A stretch of DNA of 64,000 nt, from NCBI GenBank assembly GCA_003991915.1, contig RQTK01000672.1, positions 38,398 through 102,397 of the forward strand, in the 5' to 3' direction. Below the pieces are notes generated by a model. That model ran no database searches and had not been told where the DNA came from. It worked only from the letters and a program-made list of their open reading frames with translations. Origin of the DNA: Elysia chlorotica (lineage: Eukaryota > Mollusca > Gastropoda > Plakobranchidae). Of the stretch, positions 11,015-21,246 are shown one piece after another; the first letter of the stretch is position 1; each line of letters begins with the position of its first letter. The translations under genes were made by a program, and so were the position numbers.

Positions 11015-11630
11015 CACGACGTCGTATTCAACAGTATTGTGTTGCACGTTTTGGATGGACAAAAAAATAATGTGCATGTTTTTTTTCGCCTATTTAAGAT
11101 TGGTTTATGTATATTGTTAGTCCATATTATTTTTATGACGATTAAAATAAAAACAACTACATGAGATGCGAGTTTTCTTTAACGTCTTTTTGTTGTTGTT
11201 TTTTTTTTTTACGTGAAAGTTGAAATTGTAATAGTGAAGCGCCATCTTCCGTTCAGACCAGTGCTATGAGAACGTAACATGTGCTGACACTCGTTACTAT
11301 CAGTTATTTTTTTTTACTTGGATTGGATGCCACATGGAGTTATGGTATTTTTCGTTCTGGTTTTTTTTTTTGTATTGTTGGTCATTTTGTTTTTCTCTGA
11401 ACATGTATTAAGAAGAATTCTCATCTTGTGCCTATTATACCTATAACTATTTTTGTTAATACAAATGTAGAGATAACAGTTGTTCGTTAAAATGTCTTAA
11501 AAACGAACACGTATATTTGATAAAAAAAAATAAACATGAACGTCCCATATTAAGTATGTTTCTTTCCTAGGTTTGCTCTCTGGGCAGTCATACTTTTATC
11601 GGTGTCACCAGAGCCGTCAGATTGCACATA

Positions 11631-11880
11631 NNNNNNNNNNNNNNNNNNNNNNNNNNNNNNNNNNNNNNNNNNNNNNNNNNNNNNNNNNNNNNNNNNNNNN
11701 NNNNNNNNNNNNNNNNNNNNNNNNNNNNNNNNNNNNNNNNNNNNNNNNNNNNNNNNNNNNNNNNNNNNNNNNNNNNNNNNNNNNNNNNNNNNNNNNNNNN
11801 NNNNNNNNNNNNNNNNNNNNNNNNNNNNNNNNNNNNNNNNNNNNNNNNNNNNNNNNNNNNNNNNNNNNNNNNNNNNNNNN
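11631..11880. other. scaffold gap (250 N)
   Basis: Exactly 250 N inside the tRNA-Asp array, directly after a repeated TCTCTGGGCAGTCATAC block. The same block recurs at about 12173, so the gap probably sits where similar units could not be resolved. Frames drawn across it are meaningless. Confidence 0.99.
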
Positions 11881-12551
11881 TGTTTTTTCATTGTATTTGA
11901 GGCCATATAAATAAGTTGTGATATTTTTCGATTTTGTTTTTTTTTTTTTTAATTCTAGACCACTCTGCTTTTCTGTGTACGTGTATTAAAAAAAAACATT
12001 ATCCTTTTGTGTCACGGCTATTATAACTATTATCACTATTTTTGTCAATATATATAATGACAATAGTTATACTTTAAAATTTACTTAAGAACGAATGCAT
12101 AATTATAATTATTTGATAAAAATGAACATGAACGTCCCATATAAAGTATGTTTCTCTTTCTTATAGTGTTCTCTGGACAGTCATAATTTTATCGGTGTCA
12201 CTAATGCCGTTGGATATAGTGATATTGCACACACCAATTTTGACAGCCGTCTGGTCTTTTAATTTTTGTTCAATTGTTTTTTAAACCAAAAAAAAAAGAA
12301 CATCACAGCTTTGTTGCATTATATTTTTTAACTATAGTGCGTGCAATGTGCTTCTTCCGTCTCTATCCTTGCCGCTCAGTGTTCATATAAATTTTCTTTT
12401 ACTTTTTACACAAAATAAATAACCACTATCCAAAAAGGTATATTAAGCTTAATAAGAAAGTAAAAAAAAAAAACACAAAACAGAATAGGAGAAGCTTCAT
12501 AGATGGTATATTGCTGCAATAAGAACTATACCTGAACAAAACTCTGAGCCT

Positions 12552-12563
12552 AAAAAAAAAAAA
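12552..12563 (-). terminator. Pol III T-tract for tRNA-Asp copy 3
   Basis: Twelve T in transcript sense, three bases after the mature 3' end. Confidence 0.9.
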
Positions 12564-12566
12564 GCT

Positions 12567-12638
12567 CTCCCCGGCGGGGAATCGAACCCCGGTCTCCCGC
12601 GTGACAGGCGGGGATACTTACCACTATACTACCGAGGA
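12567..12638 (-). tRNA. tRNA-Asp(GTC), copy 3
   Basis: Identical 72-nt gene, first one to the right of the gap. The left flank holds the CAGAATAGG...TTCATAGATGG block shared with copies 2 and 4, and the right flank the class I GTGTTGCACGTTTTGGATGA block. Confidence 0.98.
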
Positions 12639-13738
12639 CACATCTATAACAGAATTGTGTTGCACGTTTTGGATGAACTAAAGATGTTCGTGTTGCATAG
12701 ATGTATAAGTAGCACTTGTGCTAGTTAGACATCTGTGGCGTGTTGTTAGTACTGTATCGTTTTTACGCCTATTAAGTTTTGTCCATGTACACATTATATT
12801 CATCATTATTTTTTAACGAGTTAAAAAACAAACAAATACATATCAGTCATATGACAATGTAACATGTGCTACTACTCGTTACTATCAGTTGTTTTTTCAT
12901 TGTATTGAAGGCTATATAAATAAGGTGGAGTTGTGGTATCTTTCGTTCTTGTTATTTTAAATTCTAGACCACTCTGTTTTTCTCTGTACGTGTATTTAAA
13001 AAAAACAGTTTCCATTTGTGTTACGTCTATGATAACTATTATCACTATTTTTGTCAATACATAGCTAGTGACAATAATTATTCTCTACAATTGTCTTAAA
13101 TACAAATACGTCTATTTGATAAAAATGAAATTCAACGTCCCATATAAAGTATGTTTTTCTTTCTTAGGGTTGCTCTCTGGGCAGTCATACTTTTATCGGT
13201 GTCACTAGTGCCGCTGTTGGATATAGTGATATTGCACACACCAATTTTTACATCCATCTGGTCTTTTAATTTTTGCTCTATTTTTTTAAAACCAAAAAAG
13301 AACATCACAGCTCTGTTACATTCTAATTTTTTTAACAACAATTAATTTTGAGCAATGTGCTTCTTCCGTCGCTGCCCTCGGTGCTCAGTGTTCATCTACG
13401 CTTTCTTTTACTTTTTACACAAAATAAAATAACTTATATGTTATAAGTAATGTAAGATTATTAAGAAAGTAAATAGCGGAACTGATAGCAATCAATTCGA
13501 TAAAAAAAAAAGATTAAAAAAAGAACACTTATAAAAGAGAATGCATCCGGACAGCAACCTCCATAGATTTTTTTTATTGATCGGACGAACGGTATATTTT
13601 ACAACTATGAATATAATGTTATAATACGTGGTAACCCCGATTAATTTTGATTAAAAAAATGTATACCAAACAAAATAGGAAAAGATTCATAAATAGCATA
13701 ATAACTGCAATTATCTGAACAAAACTGAGCCAAAAAAG

Positions 13739-13745
13739 AAAAAAA
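13739..13745 (-). terminator. Pol III T-tract for tRNA-Asp copy 4
   Basis: Seven T in transcript sense, three bases downstream of the gene, followed by a C and six further T as a possible back-up. Confidence 0.85.
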
Positions 13746-13748
13746 TCT

Positions 13749-13820
13749 CTCCCCGGCGGGGAATCGAACCCCGGTCTCCCGCGTGACAGGCGGGGATACT
13801 TACCACTATACTACCGAGGA
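13749..13820 (-). tRNA. tRNA-Asp(GTC), copy 4
   Basis: Identical 72-nt gene, 1,182 bp after copy 3. Last copy with class I flanks. Its right-hand unit contains the TTTTG pentanucleotide expansion at about 13.98-14.09 kb that the other units lack. Confidence 0.98.
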
Positions 13821-13980
13821 CACATGTTCAAAAGAATTGTGTTGCACGTTTTGGATGAACTAAAGATGTGCACGTTGTAAGTACTGCATCATTTATTTGC
13901 CTATTAAAGTTTTTTCCATGTACATATTATATTAATTTTTTCAAGTCGAGTTAAAAAAAAAAAACTACACGAGATGCGAG

Positions 13981-14092
13981 TTTTTGTTTTGTTTTGTTTT
14001 GGTCCGTTTCGTTTCGTTTATGTTTTGTTTTGTTTTGTTTTATTTTGTTTTGTTTTGTCTTTGTTTTGTTTTGTTTTTTTTTTTCTTTCTTG
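13981..14092. repeat. (TTTTG)n microsatellite
   Basis: Interrupted pentanucleotide array with CGTTT and TATTT variants inside one tRNA-Asp unit. Confidence 0.95.
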
Positions 14093-14766
14093 AAATTTTA
14101 AACTGAAATAGTGAACCGCGACTCTTCCGTTCTGACCAGTGCTATGAGAATGTAACATGTGCTACCACTCGTTACTATCAGTTGTTTTTTTTTTTCCATT
14201 GTATTGGAGGCCATATAAATAAGCAGGAGTTGTGATATTTGTCGTTTTTGTTATTTTTTTAAATTCTAGACCACTCTGTTTTTCTCTGTACGTGTATTAA
14301 AAAGCATTATTCTTTTGTATTACGTCTATTATTACTATTATCACTATTTTTGTCAATACATATCTAGTGACAATAGTTATTCTTTAAAAATTTTCTTCAG
14401 AACGAATACGTCTATTTGATAAAAATGAACATGAACGTCCCATATTAAGTATATTTTTCTTTTTTATGGATGTTCTCTGGGCAGTCATACTTTTATCGGT
14501 ATCACGAGTGCTGTTGGATATAATGATATTGCACACATCAATTTTTACAGCCATCTGTTCTTTTAATTTTTGTTCACAGCCTTGTTACATTCTATTTTTG
14601 TTGTTGTACGATGTGCTTTTTGCGTTTCTGTCCCTGGCGCTCAGGGTTCATGTAAATTTTAATTTTTTTTTTTACACAACATAAAAGAAGCTATATCCAA
14701 ATAAGTTTATTATTCCTGTTACGAAATAAATAGCGGGACTATTAACAACCAATTTGGTAAAGATGT

Positions 14767-14778
14767 AAAAAAAAAAAA
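14767..14778 (-). terminator. Pol III T-tract for tRNA-Asp copy 5
   Basis: Twelve T in transcript sense, four bases after the mature 3' end. Confidence 0.9.
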
Positions 14779-14782
14779 TGCT

Positions 14783-14854
14783 CTCCCCGGCGGGGAATCG
14801 AACCCCGGTCTCCCGCGTGACAGGCGGGGATACTTACCACTATACTACCGAGGA
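14783..14854 (-). tRNA. tRNA-Asp(GTC), copy 5
   Basis: Identical 72-nt gene, 1,034 bp after copy 4. From here the right flank switches to the class II sequence shared with copy 6 (GATGTATTGA, TTGCATCGTC, TTAACATCTAGGA, CATAATGGAAAA), so the array has two flank lineages around one invariant gene. Confidence 0.98.
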
Positions 14855-15721
14855 CACACGTAAACGATGATGTATTGAATACTAGTAAGTACATATGGAT
14901 GTTTATGGCTATTTTTATTGCATCGTCCTCTTTGCTGAATCGAATGGTATTAACATCTAGGAATGTGGTGTTTTGAATGTGGAATTGTTACTGCACAAGA
15001 GATAACCTTGGGTTTTTTATCTTGTTCAAAGCAGACTTACTTCGCCTCTTTCTTTTAAGGGAATGACTTTGTAACATTATTGTGATGCATATCTATCATA
15101 ACAACGATTTTTTTTTAAATTTTGAGTTTTGATAACGTTATTTAAATTTATATTGTTTGCGGTTTTTTTTCAGTGGCGGGCCATAATGGAAAACCGTACA
15201 TCAAAATATTTTTCTAAGTTTGTTACTGTTTAGTGTTATTTCAAGCTATTTTAGTTTAAAACCGTTTTTATAACATAGAATACAGTGCAATATGTTTATA
15301 AACAAAATAATTACTACTCCATCAATCAAAACGAATACGTACCTCTCCCGCCTGGGAAACACGAGAAATAGATTCTTCAAATAAAACTGATTTAAATAGG
15401 CAATACGTGTATTGTTTAACCGACAACTTCCTCTATTAAGAAAATAAAAACAGTAGACTATGTTGGCTGGTTTGTTGTTATGGTGATACTATATGGAAAA
15501 CATAATTATTCGTGTGTATCGTTATTTACAATTAATATTATTTCATATTATATTTGAAGCATTCATTTTCATAGGTTTGTATTACTTACCGTTCTGTCCT
15601 TGGCGCTGTGTTCATGTAAATTTCTTTTACTTTTGACACAAAAAATAACCTATATATATAAATAAGTAAATGAAGGTTTTTAAGAGAGTAATTCGCATAA
15701 CTAATAGCAATCGATTAGATT

Positions 15722-15734
15722 AAAAAAAAAAAAA
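15722..15734 (-). terminator. Pol III T-tract for tRNA-Asp copy 6
   Basis: Thirteen T in transcript sense, six bases after the mature 3' end. Confidence 0.9.
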
Positions 15735-15740
15735 GATGTT

Positions 15741-15812
15741 CTCCCCGGCGGGGAATCGAACCCCGGTCTCCCGCGTGACAGGCGGGGATACTTACCACTA
15801 TACTACCGAGGA
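15741..15812 (-). tRNA. tRNA-Asp(GTC), copy 6
   Basis: Identical 72-nt gene, 958 bp after copy 5, and the rightmost copy in the window. Its class II 5' flank is split about 55 bp upstream of the gene by a (CT)n tract and a SINE 3' end (15867-15981), after which class II sequence resumes. Confidence 0.98.
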
Positions 15813-15863
15813 CACACCTAACTTGGTGATGTATTGAGTAAGTAGAATGAACCTGGGTGCAAC

Positions 15864-15866
<3 letters not shown>

Positions 15867-15930
<64 letters not shown>

Positions 15931-15981
15931 TATCCAGGTTTAATGTCGCCTAGGTTTTCATGTGGGATCCCATACGGCGAT
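15867..15981 (-). mobile_element. SINE 3' end with (GA)n tail
   Basis: On the minus strand, CGCCGTATGGGATCCCA...CCTAGGCGACATTAAACC leads into a GA run (CT 15867-15927 on plus). The same 3' end occurs at 42.9 kb (-), 51.9 kb (+) and at the end of the SINE at 32.3 kb. It interrupts class II tRNA-Asp flank sequence, so it is younger than the copy 5/6 duplication. The tRNA-like head is absent (5' truncation). Confidence 0.7.
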
Positions 15982-16400
15982 GCAACGAACAAGTGAACAA
16001 GTGTTGAAGGCTATTAGTTGCATCGTCGTCCTCTTTGCTAAATCGAATTGTATTAACATCTAGGATGTGATACATATATAATTATATTTTGGACGCGGAG
16101 TTGTTACTGCACAGGAGATAAGCTTGTGTTTTTATCTCCTTCAAAGCAAAACGTAATATTTTCGTAGTACCCCGTAATACGCACCTATCATAACCAGCGG
16201 TTTTCCATTATACTTGGAATATTGATAAGATACATTTGTTTTCAATATCGGGCCATAATGGAAAATCTTATATCAAAATGTTTTTAAGGGTGTTTCTATT
16301 CTTATGACTTATTAAAGTTTAAACCATTTTTATAACATAGAATACATCATATTTAATTTATTACTTATCAGAACAAATACGTAGCCTACTTCTCCCGCAT

Positions 16401-17447
16401 GAGACACACAAGCAATAGTCCAAGTCATTCCGCAATTTAAAGTGCCTGTAACATAAATAGGCAATACATGTATTTTTAAATCGATACCTCCCTCTATTTA
16501 AAAAAAACCCAATACATTCGACACTTTTGGATGATTTTTTGGTTAAAGTGTTTTGAAAACTCCATACTTGACGTGTGTATCGTTATTTACATTAAAAAAT
16601 ATTTACTATTAAATTTGGTGCATTCATTTTCATAGGTTTTTACTAAAAAAAACACCCATATCTATTTCTTTTGCCTTAGCTCAATGAATACAAAACCAAA
16701 CTGTGTTTTGGAAATTTCAGAACGTGATCAACCTAATGAAAACCATTTATACATGTACCGGTATGTGAAGAATAGAGTCTTTTTAAACCAAGAGAAAAGA
16801 GTAATCATGGTACATGTACGTCACTGCGCTACAATGGTTCCTCTTTTCCCTCGAGTCCTCATCACTGTCAATGCAGACTCAGAGAGAGTAGAGAGCATGG
16901 GAAGACTGTATGTACGGAGTGAGAGGGAGAAGATCATAGTCAGATATGGAACCCAGCCTAATTTGCTACGGAATTTCATAAGCCCGATAGAAAAGGAAAC
17001 TGCAAACCAAAACCAAAACAAAACTAAACAGCATCGACACAAAAGCACCGCATGGTTGGGCTAATCCGGGTCATAAAACACGATGATAATCCACAGATCT
17101 TCCTGATCTGGTTCCGGCTTTAGAGCCTGTTGACGTCTTGGGCAGTAAACCAGCGTCTTGTTCCTACAGACCTGGGGGGTACAGTTCAGGGGGAGCTGAG
17201 GCTCACGGTAACCCCCGGGTTTACGGCACTTGCACGGCCTAACTTAGGACTAGAGCGGGTGAGCAACGCGGATAGAGAGAGTGGGAGAGATATAGAAGTG
17301 AGAGTGAGTAGTGAAAAGAGGGGGAAATGATATTGATATTTAAAGATAAAATTGTTCACGACAGTTGTTATTGAAAGAAGGGAGAGGGAAAACGATTTTT
17401 ACTGTCGTGTGACGTTGTTGCAGAGTTAAATGAAAAATAGAGAGGAG

Positions 17448-17452
<5 letters not shown>
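16401..17452. other. unique sequence; unsupported 126-codon frame
   Basis: A frame at 16684-17064 (+) starts with ATG just after a polypyrimidine-AG (GCCTTAG). The product (MNTKPNCVLEISERDQ...) resembles no family I know and its tail is Asn/Gln/Lys-rich. A frame of this length is expected by chance in 64 kb, so I do not call a gene. Confidence 0.3.

Positions 17453-17511
<59 letters not shown>
17453..17511. repeat. (GA)n plus G run
   Basis: GA dinucleotides to about 17503 followed by about eight G. The preceding 300 bp is purine-rich with scattered GAGA. Confidence 0.95.
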
Positions 17512-17512
<1 letters not shown>

Positions 17513-17699
17513 GGAGGGAGGGAGAGATAAACAGGGCGAGTGTTAGACGTATAAAAGAAAAGAGAGATGGACTGAAACACATACACTATACATAGTGAGA
17601 TAGGGGCTAGAGAAAGAAAGAGATAAATAAATAAATAAGAGGGTGTAGAAATAGAGAGTACATGTACTGAAAGACAGACAAACCTGTTGCGCGAGAGTG

Positions 17700-18230
17700 A
17701 GAGACAAGATGAACGTGCAGCAAGGAGCGCGCTCTCTTCCCTCCCCCTCTCAACCTATAGGATTAGTGGGCCGGCGACTCACTCCAGATCCGGAGAGCCA
17801 CTCCGGGATTAGCAGGGTGGAGTAGGGGATTTGGGCCGCGCTCCGAGCCCTGTTTATGGTGATGATTGTTCTGGGAGAGAAATAGCTTGATCCATTGTGC
17901 GGATTACAGCCAAGGTTTGCTTTCTTCCACGGTTTTTATGGTCTTGTTTATAGTAGTCTCCTGGCTATAAAGCTGTCAGCGGAAATCTTCTCTAAGTCCT
18001 ATGGATGGCCAACTGTTGCTGTTTTGTTTTTAAGAAATGCCAAGGCCTATTTAAAGAGGGATTGGTAATACAGCGCCTGGCATTGGAAGCACATGTACAC
18101 AGAAATTAGAGATAGCGCGAGTGATAAATATCGTCTAGCATTAGAAACCCACTAGCTAAGACCCTGAAGTATGCTCTTTATAATAGCGGTACAATGTACC
18201 ACAATATCCAAAGCTTTTTACCAACACAAA
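17700..18230. other. repeat-free block rich in homeobox/SOX-like words; no gene seen
   Basis: Balanced composition with GATGATTGTTCT, CCATTGTG, GGATTA and TTTTATGG within about 200 bp (17850-17960). It looks like conserved regulatory DNA, but conservation cannot be judged from one sequence. Confidence 0.3.
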
Positions 18231-18232
18231 AC

Positions 18233-18610
18233 GGGGCGAGGTGGCTGCGTGGATGAGCGTTCGGCAATGTTTTTTTTTTTTTCCCTTGTGTGCTTTCTTT
18301 GTTGTTGTTGTTGTTAAAATCCCCGGTTCGATTTCCAAGCGAACTGCCTTGTTTCCTATTGGTTGGGTCAGCATGGGTTTAATGTGGCTTACTAAGACAG
18401 AAGTCCTGGTATACCCGATCTATATTAAATTTGTGAGCAGCACTTGCAATCATGAGCATCTTTATCTATGAGGAAACTAACTTGGTCATCCTGAAAGGGA
18501 CTGAATGCGCCCTGGAGAATGGGCTTTGGCCATCTCTATACAGCCCAATATGAGCACTCCTTTGGTTTGTTTATATCCTCTCCCGCCTTTTTCATCCGGG
18601 ATGGAACAAC
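18233..18610 (+). mobile_element. tRNA-derived SINE with interrupted head
   Basis: The A-box region GGTGGCTGCGTGGATGAGCG (18240-18259) and B box GGTTCGATTTCC (18325-18336) are separated by a T12 run (18271-18282) and GTT repeats, which would stop Pol III. The body carries CTGAAAGGGACTGAATG, shared with the element at 6.95 kb. The right end near CATCCGGGATGGAAC is approximate. Confidence 0.7.
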
Positions 18611-18861
18611 AAACTAAACCATTACAAAAAAAAGAATCATGATGTTATATAGATTTGGCACAGTCCCTTTCCGCCGTCAGAAAAAAATCTGCCTCTTTCC
18701 ACAATTTGAGCGCATGCGAAAATTGCCGAATGTAACAGGTGGTTTTCTTACTTTGTGGTCGGTCATCTGCTTTTCGAATCTTAGGTTAGGCTAACGATCA
18801 GAGTGCAGCCGTGTTTACTCGTTTTCATAACTAGATCGAGACTCCTTTAAAAATAATAAAA

Positions 18862-19290
18862 AAAAAAGTCGCCTCAAACCGTTCAAATGAATGAAAGCTT
18901 TGATTTTAAACGTTTGTCGTGTGCAAATTAGCCTCACCATGGTAAAAGTAGCATATATAAATTAATGTTTCTATGATATTTCCCATGAGGTTAAATGGTA
19001 ACTTTACTTGTTCATTATAATGTTATTTCTTGAAGGATATTTTGCATATAAATTTTATGTATATTAAATCATTTGGTGTTATTTATTAATTTGCATAAAT
19101 GTATAGATTATTTATTAAGAATATTGTTTCATTCAAGATTCCTTTATTGCATGACATGTACAAATAAATTTAATGTATGTTTTTAGCTCATTTTACAAGA
19201 TTGCTTGGTCTACTATGAAATGTAAAGCGCTTTGAGATTTTACTTAAAAAAATGAAAAACGATTACTTAATGTAAATTATTAGTATCAGT

Positions 19291-19329
<39 letters not shown>

Positions 19330-19830
19330 ATAATAAAAAGTGTCGGCTTAAACTGCTCTAATAAAGGAAAGCTTTGATTTTAAACGTTTGTCTTGTGCAA
19401 ATTAGCCTCAGCATGGTAAAAGTAGCAGTGAAGGCATACATAAATTAATGTTTTAACGATGTTTTTTTTTCCCCGTGAGGTTAAATTGTAATGTATACTT
19501 GTTCATATAATATTGCATGATATTTTACATATAGCCTACGGTTTATGTATATTCGTTCATTTAATGTTTTTTTTTTAATTCATTGACATTTACAAATTAA
19601 TTGTTTATTATTTTATTGAATATTAGTTACTTCAAGATTCCTTTATTGCATGACATGTCCAAATACATTTCATTTATATTTCTTGCTCATTTTATGAGGT
19701 TGCTTTGTCTACTATAAAATGTAAAGCGCTTTGAAAATTTTCAATCTTTCTTTTTTCTCTTTTTTTTTTTTAACGAAAACCGCCTAATTCATTATTTATT
19801 ATTATCAGTACAGTTATTATTTTTATCTTT
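18862..19830. repeat. two direct copies of a 474-bp repeat with LINE/SINE-type tail
   Basis: Copy 1 (18862-19335) and copy 2 (19336-19830) share GCTTTGATTTTAAACG (starts 18897 and 19371), GCAAATTAGCCTCA..CATGGTAAAAG and TGTAAAGCGCTTTGA near their ends. Copy 1 ends in an (ATT)n run (about 19299-19328). TGTAAAGCGCTTTGAG followed by ATT repeats is a tail type known from L2-like LINEs and their SINEs, so these are probably 3' ends of one retroelement family. Confidence 0.75.
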
Positions 19831-20077
19831 GTGTTGTTGTATTGCTAAACAAAATTGGACATAGAGTGGACTAGCTTAGCCACAATAATACATCTATCTC
19901 ATGGGAAATACTGATGATGTACAAGCCCTCTCTTCCTTTTTTTATTTTCTTTGCTTATTTTTTCTGCACACTCTCTTACTATTTGTTTTTTTCAATATCT
20001 CTCAGCTTTTCTCTCTGTCTTTATGTCAGTCTGTCTGTTTGTTTTTCTCCCTATTTCCCCAACCGTTCTCTTTCTGC

Positions 20078-20160
<83 letters not shown>
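20078..20160. repeat. (ATCT)n microsatellite
   Basis: About 20 perfect tetranucleotide copies. The Ser/Leu/Tyr-rich frames through it are artefacts. Confidence 0.97.
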
Positions 20161-20984
20161 AATCTGTACCTCTCCAACTCTCTCCTTCCTCAATCTATCA
20201 GATTGTTCAGTTGTCCAAGTTGACAGAGTACAAAATTGTAAACATGTTGATGAATGTAGAAGGCAGTCAGTAAAACAGGGTGGACCGTGGTCAAACTTCC
20301 AGCCTCCCTTCACAACAGATAACTCAGTGGTCACTCAGCGGTCATCCAGGTTTCTTTACTGTGTGTCCACCCCAGTAAGTCACTGTCCAGCCAGCGAATA
20401 CCGGACAAGCATCTCCTCAGGTAAGTACAATATTTACTGCTTGGACAGCCATGTCATGGCACGTGAGGATCTCGGGTACTCACAACAAAATCTTAAGGAG
20501 CTACAGAATAATCCCTTGTACTTTATCGTTTTCTGCTTTCTTTTGTTGGAAATGTTAATCCCAGCTTTCTTTTCTGACGTCTATCAAGAAACGCGGTGTA
20601 ATTGATGTGATAAAACGGTGCGAGTATTATAATAATCTCACAATAAGTTTTGGCATTGTCGGAGTCTTTTAGAAGGGATTACAGTGACGAAGGGGGGGTT
20701 CTGCCTCGTTATATCTTGAATTTTGTGAGATGTTTGTTTATTAGAGTAGGTTCCACAGATTTTCTCCAAAACCAAGCCTCTCCAATTCCAAGATATCTAG
20801 GAGTCAAGGAAAATGGTCAAATCAGCTTTTGACTGAATTGGTCAACAGTTAGCGCTGATTTAGACTTTTAATCGTGTGCATCTTTTAGAGCGAATTTCTA
20901 TCCTTTCCATTCAATACTCTTGGTATGTACCCGAAATGGCTTGGGGGCAAACCCATTTTACGTCCAATACATTTTGTTTATTTT
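20161..20984. other. unique sequence with one strong splice-donor-like site
   Basis: CTCCTCAG|GTAAGTAC at about 20412-20427 matches the metazoan 5' splice consensus closely. The open frame before it (to 20605, running in from the ATCT repeat) resembles nothing I know, so there is no supported exon. Confidence 0.2.
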
Positions 20985-21246
20985 TTTTTTTTAATCTGTG
21001 TGCGGAGGGCCTACTTGACTTGACTTAAATTGACTGGACTTGTTTCCGCGATATAGACCTTCTACTTATTGTCTCCTGGGTTCTCCACCAGTGTCATATA
21101 CGCCGATGGGTCCTTAAGGTGGCACATCCAGTACTTGATCGATCACTCGGCCCACCCAACAGTCACCTGTGGAGAAAACCAGCCATATCGGTAAATCAAA
21201 CCAGGGACCCTCTAAGAGCAGTAAGTTCGCTCTATCGCCTGGGTCT
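20985..21246 (-). mobile_element. tRNA-derived SINE
   Basis: On the minus strand the A-box region GCGATAGAGCGAAC (plus 21225-21238) and B box TGGTTTGATTT (plus 21193-21203) are at tRNA-like spacing. They are followed by a body with CCGATATGGCTGG and CACAGGTGACTGTTGGGTGG and a 3' end of GTCAAGTCAAGTAGG-type short repeats. Body and tail differ from the main SINE family here. Confidence 0.7.

Larger units (their letters stand above)
10195..16400 (-). repeat. tandem tRNA-Asp gene array
   Basis: Six units of about 0.75-1.6 kb, each with one minus-strand tRNA-Asp gene. Copies 1-4 share GTGTTGCACGTTTTGGATG-type sequence to their right, and copies 2-4 share a CATAGATGG-type block to their left. Units with a TCTCTGGGCAGTCATACTTT block recur at about 11578, 12173, 13174 and 14472. 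Copies 5-6 belong to a second flank class (TATTGCATCGTCCTCTTTGC, CATAATGGAAAA). Flanks have diverged by substitution and indel while the six genes are identical. The rest of each unit is AT-rich with no open frame of note. Confidence 0.93.

Noticed and set aside
11550..11914. Frames across the N gap
   Set aside because: They consist almost wholly of unknown residues.
16684..17064. 126-codon frame after a polypyrimidine-AG
   Set aside because: No family resemblance; a few frames of this length are expected by chance, and the C-terminus is low complexity.
19901..20605. 234-codon frame, the longest in the window
   Set aside because: Its first half is translated microsatellite (ATCT) and pyrimidine tract, and the second half has no known domain. 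Only the GTAAGT donor near 20420 is worth noting.
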